Below, one piece after another: positions 32,482 through 40,803 of a stretch of 64,000 bases of DNA. Under the pieces are notes generated by a model. That model ran no database searches, was not told the origin of the DNA, and saw only the letters and a list, made by a program, of their open reading frames with translations. How positions within the stretch are numbered: position 1 is the stretch's first letter; each line of letters starts with the position of its first letter. Origin of the DNA: Solirubrobacter taibaiensis (GTDB taxonomy: Bacteria > Actinomycetota > Thermoleophilia > Solirubrobacterales > Solirubrobacteraceae); assembly GCA_027587225.1 (NCBI GenBank), contig JAPDDQ010000037.1:17834-81833 (forward strand), given 5' to 3'. The position numbers were made by a program, and so were the translations under genes.

Positions 32482-32959
32482 GAGCACACCGTCGGGCGAC
32501 GCGTCAAGAAACCCGTGCCCGGGCGGTCGCGGAGCCCGCGGCGGTCGTCACGGGTTTCTTGACCCGCCGCGGCCGGCGTGCTGATCGCGGGTGAGGCGGG
32601 TGCCCCGCACTGCGTGAACGCCTTGGCGTTCACGTCCTTTCACGCCGAGGGACGGTCCACGCCACGCGAGCGTTCACGAACTTGCCGCTCGGGGACTAAG
32701 CGAACGCTCGCGTGCCCGCGTGGCGCGTTGCCGCTCGCCAGCGCGGGGGTGAGGAACAAACCGGTCCTGACAGGACCTGATCGTGCACAACCCCCGCCGA
32801 GCAGGCGCCCCGGCCCGCGCCCGGGCGCACCCGGTGCAACCGGCTCACCCGCACAAGAACGCACCGGCCGCGGCGGGTCAAGAAACCCGTGACGAACGCC
32901 GCGCAGCGTCGCCACCGCCCGGGCACGGGTTTCTTGACGCGACGCCCGACGGTGTGCTC
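32482..32959. repeat. Modular inverted-repeat element, copy 2 (long form)
   Basis: A 478-nt non-coding element filling most of the 530-nt gap 32477-33006. The outermost 45 nt (32482-32526) pair with 32915-32959 with one mismatch, and similarity between the arms continues inward for about 115 nt. Each arm has its own hairpin, GTCAAGAAACCCGTG/CACGGGTTTCTTGAC (32503-32517 with 32549-32563; 32877-32891 with 32924-32938). The centre holds GTGAACGCC-TT-GGCGTTCAC (32614-32633), CACGCGAGCGTTC/GAACGCTCGCGTG (32663-32714) and GGTCCTG-A-CAGGACC (32763-32777). Open frames across it are not conserved in phase with copy 1 and show no family. No transposase is present. Confidence 0.9.
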
Positions 32960-33006
32960 CTGCCGCTGACGTTCACGCCGCACGCGCAACTGATAAGTTG
33001 CGCGTT

Positions 33007-33954
33007 ATGAAGCTCCTCGTCTTGGGCGGGACCGTGTTCCTCGGCCGGCATGTGGTCAACGAAGCGCTGGAGCGCGGCCACGAGGTCACGATCTACAGTC
33101 GCGGGCTCCATGGCGAGCCGAATCCCGGCGCCGAGCACGTGATCGGCGACCGGGCCGACGTCACGCCGCTCAAGGGCCGGGCGTGGGACGCCGCGATCGA
33201 CACGTCCGGCTTCGAGCCCGAGCAGGTCGCGGCCAGCGCGTCACTCGACGTTGGCCACTACGTGTTCGTGTCGAGTTGCAACGCGTATCCGGATTGGCCG
33301 GAGCAGCCGGTGGACGAGGACTCGCCGACGTGGCAGGACGGCGAGGGCTACGGGCAGGGCAAGGCGGCGTCGGAACGCGTCGCGCATGCAGCCATGGGCG
33401 GGCGATTCGCCACGGTGCGCGCCGGGCTGATCGTCGGCACGCACGACAACATCTTCCGCCTGCCGTGGTGGGTGCGCCGGATCGCCGAGGGCGGGACGGT
33501 GCCCGCTCCCGGAAACCCCGACCAGGAGCTGCAGATCATCGACGCGCGCGACCTGGCGAGCTTCTGCCTCGACCTCGCCGAGCAGCGGATCGCCGGCGCG
33601 TTCAACGGCACGGGCCCGATCGGGCAGACGACGTGGGGTGAGCTCCTTGGCGCGGCCGGGGACGCCGAGCTCGTGTGGATCCCGGACGAGAAGCTCGTCG
33701 AAGCCAAGGTCGCGGAGTGGACGGAGCTCCCGATGTGGCTCCCGGCTGACGCCTATCCGGGAACGTGGCGCATCGGCACCGCCAAGGCACAGGAAGCTGG
33801 GCTCACCACCCGGCCGGTCGTCGAAACCGTCCAGGACGTCCGGGCGTGGCTGGAAAACGGCGGCGAGGAAGCGATCGGCGACTACCGCGCCGAGCACCGC
33901 CCACCCAAGATGAGCGCCGAGCGGGAGGCAGCACTTCTCCAACTGGTGTGGTAG
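33007..33954 (+). CDS. Extended SDR / NAD-dependent epimerase-like protein
   Basis: A 315-residue Rossmann protein from ATG 33007 (MKLLVLGGTVFLGRHVVNEA). It has the GGTxFLGR nucleotide motif, a YSRG segment, FVSSCNAYPDW and a YGQGKAASERV active-site region in which Y-x-x-x-K appears as YGQGK. This layout resembles plant CSP41-like and actinobacterial reductase-like extended SDRs. The substrate could be a nucleotide sugar, but the usual sugar-epimerase residues are not clear. Two nt of context (GCGTTATG) give no strong ribosome site. A possible iron box lies just beyond its stop, before the next gene. Confidence 0.82.
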   Translation: MKLLVLGGTVFLGRHVVNEALERGHEVTIYSRGLHGEPNPGAEHVIGDRADVTPLKGRAWDAAIDTSGFEPEQVAASASLDVGHYVFVSSCNAYPDWPEQPVDEDSPTWQDGEGYGQGKAASERVAHAAMGGRFATVRAGLIVGTHDNIFRLPWWVRRIAEGGTVPAPGNPDQELQIIDARDLASFCLDLAEQRIAGAFNGTGPIGQTTWGELLGAAGDAELVWIPDEKLVEAKVAEWTELPMWLPADAYPGTWRIGTAKAQEAGLTTRPVVETVQDVRAWLENGGEEAIGDYRAEHRPPKMSAEREAALLQLVW

Positions 33955-33957
33955 GAA

Positions 33958-33971
33958 TTTGGGTTCCCTAA
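33958..33971. promoter_or_regulatory. Iron-box-like palindrome before the FTR1 operon
   Basis: TTTGGGTTCCCTAA is an imperfect palindrome with one mismatched pair (TTtGGG/CCCTAA), 12 nt before the lipoprotein ATG. It shares the CCCTAA half and the overall 14-nt layout with the site at 7506-7519 in the heme locus. Binding by the same iron repressor is inferred. Confidence 0.5.
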
Positions 33972-33983
33972 CTCGGAGCCTCA

Positions 33984-35075
33984 ATGTCGCGTATCGCCCT
34001 GGTGGCGCTCGCTCTTCTCGCATTCGTCGCCAGCGCGTGTGGAGGGGACGACGAGCCCGCCGCCCCCAAGTCCGAACCCGCCCCCGCCGCGGCGCAGTCC
34101 GCTGACCTCGGCGCGATCAAGGCCTACCTGCTGGACCACACGCAGCGCCTGGTGACGTCCGTCGGGACGCTCAACACGGACGCGCAGGCCTACCACGACC
34201 TGGCGAAGTCCACGGACTTCGACTACGCGGCGCTGCTGAAGACCAAGCGCGCCGACGTGGAGGCCGCGGTCACGAAGCTCCAGGAAGACCACATCAAGGC
34301 CAACCCGGACTACGAGGAGATGGAGGGCGTCGTCGCGGGTGTGCCCGAGCTCGCCGACTTCGATGTGATCATCGACGCCGGCAGCGACGGGTCGGACCCG
34401 GAGAGCGCGGTCCCGTTCAGCTTCAAGACCGAGGACGGCCGCGAGTTCAAGCAGCCCGGCAATCTCTTCGCGCTCGTGGAGACGTCCGCGTTCGGCACCG
34501 AGCCCAAGTTCACCGCCAAGGGCGTGGAGCCGGACCTGAACGGCGACGGCAAGGTCGCGTTCCCCGAGGCGCTGCCGGACGCGCAGTTCATGCTGGCCGC
34601 CTCCACCGAGTTCGCCGAGTACGCGAAGGAGCTCGACGCGGCCGCGAAGGCCTGGGAGCCGAAGCTGGAAGACGCCTTCACCGCCGTGGTCGTGATGACG
34701 CCGACCATGTCCGAGTACTTCGCCGCCTGGAAGAACTCGCGCTTCATCGCGGGTAACGAGGCGGAGGAGAAGGGCTTCGTGGCCACCTCGCGCCTGTCGG
34801 ACATCCGCGACATCCTCGGCGGCATCGTGTTGATCTACGACAACATCCGCCCGAGTGTCGAGGCCGGTGACGCGGAGGGCGCCGAGCAGACCGCCACCCA
34901 GCTCAAGGACCTGCACGACTTCGCCGAACGCCTGCTCTCTGAAGAAGAAGGCGGCAAGCAGTTCACCGCCGAGGAAGCCGACACGCTCGGCTCGGACGCC
35001 CAGGGCCGCGCCGAGGCGATCGCGGGCCAGGTGTCCCAGCAGGCAGGCAAGCTGAACCTGAAGCTGGAGTCCTAG
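33984..35075 (+). CDS. EF-hand lipoprotein partner of the FTR1 iron permease
   Basis: A 363-residue exported protein with a signal peptide ending VASACGG and a probable lipid-attached Cys19. Near residues 184-195 there is a good EF-hand loop, DLNGDGKVAFPE. The rest is helical, with SEYFAAWKNSRFI and a long linker typical of iron-uptake lipoproteins found beside FTR1 permeases (EfeO/EfeM-like, imelysin-related). The imelysin GxHxxE motif was not found, so family membership is by position and general pattern. The FTR1 gene starts directly after its stop codon. It probably binds metal and delivers it to the permease. Confidence 0.65.
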   Translation: MSRIALVALALLAFVASACGGDDEPAAPKSEPAPAAAQSADLGAIKAYLLDHTQRLVTSVGTLNTDAQAYHDLAKSTDFDYAALLKTKRADVEAAVTKLQEDHIKANPDYEEMEGVVAGVPELADFDVIIDAGSDGSDPESAVPFSFKTEDGREFKQPGNLFALVETSAFGTEPKFTAKGVEPDLNGDGKVAFPEALPDAQFMLAASTEFAEYAKELDAAAKAWEPKLEDAFTAVVVMTPTMSEYFAAWKNSRFIAGNEAEEKGFVATSRLSDIRDILGGIVLIYDNIRPSVEAGDAEGAEQTATQLKDLHDFAERLLSEEEGGKQFTAEEADTLGSDAQGRAEAIAGQVSQQAGKLNLKLES

Positions 35076-37490
35076 ATGCGGATCGCGCTGGCCCTCACGG
35101 CGGCGCTGCTGCTCTTCGCTCCCGCGGCGCACGCACAGGCGCCGTGGGAGACGGCGGGCACGGTCACGGACGGGCTCTTCGACGCCCAGACCGAACTCGT
35201 CCTGTCGGGCAGCGACGCAGCAGCGAACGACGCCGCCCGCGCCCGCAAGGCGTACGCGGGGGCGTTCGAGTCGACCATCGCCGAAGCCGATCCCACCGCC
35301 GACAAAGCGATCGAGGACGGCCTCGAGGCCGCGGCCACGGCGGCAGCAGACGACGACTCCGCGGCGCTCGCCGCCGCCCGCGGGACCGTCCGCGCCGGGC
35401 TGTTCCGCGGCGCCTACGCCGTCACCACCGAGGCCGCCGCGCGCGGCGACGCCGACACCGCCCGGCGCTGGCTGCTCCTGCGCGAGTACCGCACGGCCAC
35501 ACGCTTCACCCGCCCGGGCGCGGAGGGAACGCTCGCGCTCGAGCAACTCGGCCGCGGCACGCTCACGCCCAAGGTCGCGAACCAGGCCGTGACGAAGGAC
35601 CTCCTCGACGCCTACCAGGCGCGGTTGCGCGAGCTGCTCGCCGACGTCCGCCGCGGCATCGAGCAGAACCTCCCCGCCCGCCGCGCCGAGGCCTCCGCCC
35701 AGGCCGCGGGCTACTTCGCCATCCTCGCGCCCCGCTACGCCGAGGACCGCGGCGCGCCCGCCGCCGAGCAGGCACAAGCCGCGTTCGACGGGCTCCCGGG
35801 CACGATCGATGCCGCGGAGAAGGCGCTCACCGGCTTCACCGCCGCCCCGTTCACGCCGGAGGAGGCCGCCCGCCGCGCCCAGCAGCTCCTGCAGTTCCTG
35901 GAGCTCGTCCCGGTGGAGTACGGCCGCGGCGTGAAGGACACCAACGTCACACGCGACTTCGAGATCCAGGAGGCCGTCGCCTTCCGCACCGGCGCCGTCG
36001 GCGCGTTCGCGGACCTGCGCGACCAGCTCGCCAAGCGCGACGCCGCCCGCACGCAGACCGCCGCCGACGCGATCACGGAGCTCGGCAAGCTCGTCGAGTT
36101 CGCCAACAAGAACAAAGAGGGCGTCGCCACCCACGAGCAGGTCGAGCAGGTCGAGGCCACCGCCGAGGCCGCGCTGAAGGCCGCGATGCCGAAGGCGTGG
36201 ACCGAGCCCACCGACGAGTCCGACTACGACCTGATCGCGCTCACGCTGGATCGGATGGAGGCCGCCGTCGGCGCCGGCCAGTACCGCCAGGCCGAGCAGG
36301 CCCGGCTGGAGGCCTACGCGTTCTTCGAGTTCGGCCCGGAGCGCCGCCTACGCAGCTTCGACCAGGGCCTCGCGCTGGACATCGAGGGCCTGATCTGGTT
36401 CGGCGCCGCCGGCCAGGACGGGCTCGCCACCCAGATCGCGAACCGGGCGCCCCGGCGCGAGATCCGCGCGACCCGCCTCGCGCTGGACGCCAAGCTCGGC
36501 GACGCCGCCGCCACGCTCGGGGACTCCGCCAACAAGGCCACGGTCGTCACCAACAGCGCGATCATCGTCTTCCGCGAAGGACTGGAAGGCGTGCTGATCC
36601 TCGCCGCGATCACGGCCAGCATGGTCGGGCTGCGGCGCCGGCTCCGGCGGCCCGTGTTCATCGGCGCGTTCGCGGGCCTGATCGTCTCGATCATCACCTG
36701 GGTCCTCGCGATCACGATCCTGCAGTCGCTGGAGCGCTACGGCGAGAAGCTCGAGGCGGTGGTCGGGCTCATAGCCATCGGCGTACTGCTGCTGATCACG
36801 AACTGGTTCTTCCACAAGGTCTACTGGTCGGAGTGGATCGCCAAGTTCCACCGCCAGCGCAAGCGCTACGAGAAGCTCGAGCGGACCGGCTTCTTCTCCG
36901 CGCAGGCGATCGGCCTGTTCGTCCTCGGCCTCACGAGCGTGTACCGCGAAGGGTTCGAGACGGTGCTGTTCCTGCAGTCGCTGCAGCTCTCCGCCGGCAC
37001 CGCGACCGTGGTGGAAGGCGCGAGCCTCGGGCTGGCGCTGACGTTCGCCGTCGGCGCCGTCACGTTCTTCCTCCAGCGCAAGCTGCCCTACAAGAAGATG
37101 CTGATCGTCACCGGCGTCTTCATCGGGTTCGTGCTGGTCGTGATGGTCGGCCAGACCGCGCGCACGATGCAGGGCACGGGCTGGATCCCGATCACGCCGA
37201 TCGACATCTCGCTCCCGTACTGGCCGGGCCTGTGGCTCGGCATCTACCCGACGGTGGAGACGATCGGCGCGCAGATCGCCGCCGCGATCTTCGTGATCGG
37301 CTCCTACTACCTCGCCCAGGAGCTGAAGGTCAAGCGCCCGCGCCGGCGCCTAAAGCGCAAGGGCGCGAGCCCGCCGGGTGATCGGGAGGGGATGCCGGTA
37401 GCGACGAACGGGGAGCCGCTCGTGAGCGACGACGCTCAGCCCCAACCCGTGCTTGGCGGCGACACGAGCAATGAGGTCCGCGTCGAGTGA
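35076..37490 (+). CDS. FTR1-family iron permease with large N-terminal extracytoplasmic region
   Basis: An 804-residue protein. A signal peptide (LALTAALLLFAPAAHAQ) is followed by about 470 residues of Ala/Glu/Arg-rich helical extracytoplasmic sequence, then a membrane domain of about seven segments from residue 490. The two FTR1 motifs are FREGLEGVLILAAI near 498 and YREGFETVLFLQSL near 624, the REGLE/REGFE pairs that bind Fe3+ during transport. This resembles the fused EfeU/FTR1 proteins with an N-terminal domain of other bacteria. It is translated right after the EF-hand lipoprotein. The C-terminal tail (about 47 residues) overlaps the opposite YrdC-domain gene by 141 nt. Confidence 0.88.
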   Translation: MRIALALTAALLLFAPAAHAQAPWETAGTVTDGLFDAQTELVLSGSDAAANDAARARKAYAGAFESTIAEADPTADKAIEDGLEAAATAAADDDSAALAAARGTVRAGLFRGAYAVTTEAAARGDADTARRWLLLREYRTATRFTRPGAEGTLALEQLGRGTLTPKVANQAVTKDLLDAYQARLRELLADVRRGIEQNLPARRAEASAQAAGYFAILAPRYAEDRGAPAAEQAQAAFDGLPGTIDAAEKALTGFTAAPFTPEEAARRAQQLLQFLELVPVEYGRGVKDTNVTRDFEIQEAVAFRTGAVGAFADLRDQLAKRDAARTQTAADAITELGKLVEFANKNKEGVATHEQVEQVEATAEAALKAAMPKAWTEPTDESDYDLIALTLDRMEAAVGAGQYRQAEQARLEAYAFFEFGPERRLRSFDQGLALDIEGLIWFGAAGQDGLATQIANRAPRREIRATRLALDAKLGDAAATLGDSANKATVVTNSAIIVFREGLEGVLILAAITASMVGLRRRLRRPVFIGAFAGLIVSIITWVLAITILQSLERYGEKLEAVVGLIAIGVLLLITNWFFHKVYWSEWIAKFHRQRKRYEKLERTGFFSAQAIGLFVLGLTSVYREGFETVLFLQSLQLSAGTATVVEGASLGLALTFAVGAVTFFLQRKLPYKKMLIVTGVFIGFVLVVMVGQTARTMQGTGWIPITPIDISLPYWPGLWLGIYPTVETIGAQIAAAIFVIGSYYLAQELKVKRPRRRLKRKGASPPGDREGMPVATNGEPLVSDDAQPQPVLGGDTSNEVRVE

Positions 37491-38129
37491 ACCGTGGCGC
37501 TCGAGCACGAGCTCGCCCGTCTGGAACCCGATGATCGACGTCGAGCACGGGCGATGATGCGGGTAGCGGCGCCGGTTCGCCCGCTCGTTGCGGTGGCCGA
37601 TGAACACGACGTCGTCGCGGTGGCCGAACTCCTTGCGGATCTCACCGATCGCGTAGTGCGTGTCGTGCTTGTTGCGGTTCGCTGACGTGATGTAGAGGAG
37701 CTCCTCGCCGATCAGGTCCAGCACCTCGCCGATGAGCCCGTTCGACGGGCAGATGTCGCCCGGGGTGATCAGCTGGACGGTGCCGTCGACGGTCAGGTGC
37801 GCCGGGACGTGCGCGGCCGCGGGCCCGCGGAAGCCGATCGGCCCGAGCGCCTGCAGGTCGGCCATCGTGCCCATCAGCGCGCTCCACGGCAGCTTCACGG
37901 CGTCCCAGTCGAAGACCCGGTTGGCCTTCTCCGGCGTGGTCGTGACGCTGCCGACCTGGTCGCGCGGACGGCCCTTGAGCGCGTTCATCGCGTGCAGCGT
38001 CGCGAGGTCGGGCTTCGCGGCGAGCGCGCAGAAGTTCCCGAAGGCGTAGAAGAGTGCCGAACCCTCGGCCGTGGCCTCCGCGGCGTGGGTGCGGTCGGAG
38101 AGGTCGGCGATGTCGAGGATGGGCTGCAT
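37350..38129 (-). CDS. YrdC/Sua5-domain protein
   Basis: A 259-residue protein with features of the Sua5/YciO/YrdC fold: ALKGRPRDQVGSVTTTP, which binds nucleotide and threonylcarbamate in Sua5, LTVDGTVQLITPGDICPSNG, and LLYITSANRNKHDTHYA with the S-A-N motif. True Sua5 makes threonylcarbamoyl-AMP for tRNA t6A37. The N-terminus (DIADLSDRTHAAEATAEG) is unlike Sua5, so this may be a stand-alone YrdC relative. Its C-terminal part is antisense to the end of the FTR1 gene for 141 nt. The start ATG sits at the edge of a TGTGGGA/TCCCACA hairpin. Confidence 0.72.
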   Translation of the reverse strand: MQPILDIADLSDRTHAAEATAEGSALFYAFGNFCALAAKPDLATLHAMNALKGRPRDQVGSVTTTPEKANRVFDWDAVKLPWSALMGTMADLQALGPIGFRGPAAAHVPAHLTVDGTVQLITPGDICPSNGLIGEVLDLIGEELLYITSANRNKHDTHYAIGEIRKEFGHRDDVVFIGHRNERANRRRYPHHRPCSTSIIGFQTGELVLERHGSLDADLIARVAAKHGLGLSVVAHERLPVRRYRHPLPITRRARALAL

Positions 38130-38147
38130 GTGGGAGGTTGTCCCACA
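38129..38147. promoter_or_regulatory. Hairpin at the start of the YrdC-domain gene
   Basis: TGTGGGA-ggttg-TCCCACA, a perfect 7-bp stem with a 5-nt loop. On the minus strand it immediately precedes and overlaps the start ATG. It could limit ribosome access or end transcription from the upstream metallophosphoesterase gene. Confidence 0.45.
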
Positions 38148-38168
38148 CGCAGCTTGGCCTCTTCTTGG

Positions 38169-40628
38169 CTACGGGTTGGTCGTTCCCAAGGAGAACGTGA
38201 GCACCTTGGAGTAGGTGCCGGTGCGCAGCGCGTCGGTGTCCTTCACGAGCTGCTTGAAGCCGACTGACACGGCCTCGTTGGCGGTCGGCGCCGTCCACGC
38301 CGTCTTGCCGAGCTCCACCCGCAGCGGCTCCGGCAGCGTGAACGCGCCGTTGGCGAGGTGGCCGGGGTCGGACACGGTGAGCGTCGCGTCGCCGGCCGTC
38401 GAGGTCACGGTCGCGGTCGTCTGCGCCGTGTACTCCTTCGTCGCGCCCGGGGCGAAGGCGCCGAACGTCGGCGCGCCGGCGAGGGTGAGCGAGAGCGTGG
38501 CCGGGACGCTCGCCGTGGCGCCGCCCTCGACCGGGGTCTGGATCGTCGGCCGCACCGCCTTGCCTTCTGCCCGCAGATGCAGCGTGGCGTTCGGCTTGCC
38601 GTCGAGCGCGACCTCGACACGGGCGCCGTCGCCCAGCGCCGCGTACTGGAGGGCGGTGAGGGCGAACGTCGCCTTGCCGCCGGTCAGGGTGGCCGTGCCC
38701 AGGTCGAAGCGGTCGCCCGTATGCGGCTCGACGACCTGGATCGCCGCCTTGGCGCCGGTCGCGGCGACCTCGATCGTGTTGTGCACCAGCGTCGCCGTGG
38801 TGGCCTCGGTGGTGCTCGGGGTGCGGGCCGCGTTCATGAACTTCGTCGCCGCGAGGGCGCGGTCGACGATCCGCACGTCGCCGATCAGGCCGTTGAACGT
38901 CTGCTCGACGACGTTCGCGTAGTCGGTGGCGCCGAGCATCCAGTACTTGCCCGTGCTGCCGAGGCCGACGGCCGGTGAGAGCGGGTTACGGCCCATCAGG
39001 GCGCCGTCGATGTAGAGGTCGGTGTAGCGGCCGTCGTTGACCGCCGCGACGTGCGTCCAGCGGTTTGACGCCATGCCGTGACCCCACGCGGTGATCAGAC
39101 GGTCGGTGCTGGTCGGCCAGACCGCCCACTGCAGCTCCGCGCCACCCGACAGCGCAAGGGCGATCGCGGACTCGTCCGGATCGTCCTTGGTGCGCCCGAG
39201 GTCACGGCCGGTGCCCTGCTGACCGAGGATGCCCATCCACGCGTTGGCGTTGCAGCAGCCGGCCGGGAGCTTGACGAAGGCCTCGAACGTGTAGCCGTGC
39301 TTGAACTCCTTCGTGTTCAGGGGCGCACCGTCGGCCGTGCGCAGGTAGGTGCCGCGGCGCTGGCTCTTGTTCGCGGTGAACTTGAGGGACTTGGCGGACG
39401 GCTGGTCTTCACTGTGGTCGTCGTCGACCGTGACCGTCGTCTGCTCGCCGGTCGAACCGGTGAGCGTGGCGGGCGTGAGGTCGTTGCCGTTGCCGGAGAG
39501 GTCGTCGAGCTTCGTCACGGGGCCGGTACCGGCCGGGCGCCAGAGGGCGAGCGTGCCCGGCACCTTGAGCGCCTCGGTGGCGACGTCGGCGGGCGCCGGC
39601 TTCGGGTCCAGTCGCTGCGCGAGGGCCTTGAAGTCGACCGGGATCTGGAAGCGGCTCTGGGCCTCCGTCTTCTCGAGCATCTGACGCTCGTGGACGTTGC
39701 GGTCGGCTTCCTTCTGGCCCATGACCCACGGCGAGAACGTCTCGACGTCGATCACGTTGCGGTCGAGGTCGAACGCGTAGGTGCGGATGATGCCCGCGCC
39801 GCCGTAGTACATGTCCTGGTAGTCCGCGAGGTTCAAGAAGACGTCGTGGCCGAAGTCGTTCTTGAGCGTCGTGCGGCCGACGGGCCAGTTGTGGCCGGCG
39901 AGGCCGAGCACCACCTGGTCGTTCTTGCGGATGAGGTTGTTCCAGACCGTGTTGCCGTTGCCGGTCAGCGACGCGTTGCCCTCCGCGTTGCTCGAGAGCA
40001 GCTCGTGCGTGGTGACGATCGTGGGGACGGTCTTGTTGGCGTCGAGGATGCCCTGCGCCCAGGCGATGCCCGCGGCGGAGAGCCGCCAGTCGAGCGCGAG
40101 CACGAGCCACTGGCGACCGCCCGCCGTGAAGCGGTGCGCGGTGTTGTAGCCGTTCGTGGAGCCGCCGATGAACGCGGACGAGCCGGCGTATCGGCTCAGG
40201 CCGAACGCCTTCGAGAACGGCGACTCGGGGCGGGTGTCGTTCGTGCCCGAGTTGATGTCGTGGTTGCCGGCGGGGACGCTGTAGGGCACCTTCGCGCGGT
40301 CCAGGATCCGGTACGCCTGATCGGCGCGCTCGACCTGGTTCTGCAGGCCGTCCTGCGTCACGTCACCCAGGCCCGCGACGAACGCGATGTTCTCGCTCGT
40401 GCGCTGCTTGACGATCCAGTTGAAGGCGGCCGTGACGGGCTCGCTGTCGCCGCGGTCGTCGTCGAACAGGTACTGCGTATCCGGGATCACCGCGACCGTG
40501 AACCGGTTGCTGGTCGGGTCGAGGGCGGGCGTCGAGCTACCGCCACCGGTTTGGGCACGGACGGCCACTGCGACGAGCAGCGCGAGCACAAGGCCCATCG
40601 CCATCCCGGCGCGCAAGAATCGAGTCAT
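38169..40628 (-). CDS. Secreted metallophosphoesterase with LamG-like domain
   Basis: An 819-residue exported protein; signal peptide GLVLALLVAVAVRAQ. Residues about 43-310 form a calcineurin-type phosphoesterase: VAVIPDTQYLF (D50), GLGDVTQDG, PAGNHDIN, TTHELL and LAGHNWPVG supply the metal and catalytic residues. Around 370-590 there is a concanavalin-like LamG fold (TFEAFVKLP, WTHVAAVNDGRYTDLYIDGA). The C-terminal third is beta-sandwich, perhaps Ig-like. It would act outside the cell on phosphate esters attached to glycans or nucleotides. No sortase or anchor motif is seen. It lies upstream of the YrdC-domain gene and beside the tRNA-Sec gene. Confidence 0.85.
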   Translation of the reverse strand: MTRFLRAGMAMGLVLALLVAVAVRAQTGGGSSTPALDPTSNRFTVAVIPDTQYLFDDDRGDSEPVTAAFNWIVKQRTSENIAFVAGLGDVTQDGLQNQVERADQAYRILDRAKVPYSVPAGNHDINSGTNDTRPESPFSKAFGLSRYAGSSAFIGGSTNGYNTAHRFTAGGRQWLVLALDWRLSAAGIAWAQGILDANKTVPTIVTTHELLSSNAEGNASLTGNGNTVWNNLIRKNDQVVLGLAGHNWPVGRTTLKNDFGHDVFLNLADYQDMYYGGAGIIRTYAFDLDRNVIDVETFSPWVMGQKEADRNVHERQMLEKTEAQSRFQIPVDFKALAQRLDPKPAPADVATEALKVPGTLALWRPAGTGPVTKLDDLSGNGNDLTPATLTGSTGEQTTVTVDDDHSEDQPSAKSLKFTANKSQRRGTYLRTADGAPLNTKEFKHGYTFEAFVKLPAGCCNANAWMGILGQQGTGRDLGRTKDDPDESAIALALSGGAELQWAVWPTSTDRLITAWGHGMASNRWTHVAAVNDGRYTDLYIDGALMGRNPLSPAVGLGSTGKYWMLGATDYANVVEQTFNGLIGDVRIVDRALAATKFMNAARTPSTTEATTATLVHNTIEVAATGAKAAIQVVEPHTGDRFDLGTATLTGGKATFALTALQYAALGDGARVEVALDGKPNATLHLRAEGKAVRPTIQTPVEGGATASVPATLSLTLAGAPTFGAFAPGATKEYTAQTTATVTSTAGDATLTVSDPGHLANGAFTLPEPLRVELGKTAWTAPTANEAVSVGFKQLVKDTDALRTGTYSKVLTFSLGTTNP

Positions 40629-40710
40629 GCGCGCGACGCTATGGCTGCGGTCTGCGTGCGATGTGACCGCCCGGTGTCCCCCGCGTGAACGGCTCGTTAG
40701 CCTGCTCCGC

Positions 40711-40803
40711 GGAGCGGCCCGGGGCTGGTGCCCCAGCGAGTCTTCAAAACTCGTCGGCCGTCGTAACCCGGCGGTGGGTCGGTTCGATTCCGGCGCCGCT
40801 CCG
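40711..40803 (+). tRNA. selC: tRNA-Sec (UCA anticodon)
   Basis: A 93-nt tRNA with the features of selenocysteine tRNA: an 8-bp acceptor stem (GGAGCGGC with GCCGCTCC, discriminator G40803), D arm GGGGC-TGGT-GCCCC, a 6-bp anticodon stem GCGAGT/ACTCGT with loop CTTCAAA and anticodon TCA at 40744-40746, a long GC-rich variable arm and a GGTTCGATTC T-loop region. The 3' CCA is not encoded. It decodes UGA as selenocysteine when a SECIS and SelB are present. The minus-strand Nudix stop codon begins at the very next base. Confidence 0.93.

Noticed and set aside
32424..32989. Small open frames in the repeat element and their counterparts near 4.5 kb that share short peptides
   Set aside because: The shared peptides come from the shared DNA block; frames are broken differently in the two copies and the DNA is conserved at hairpins rather than at codon level.
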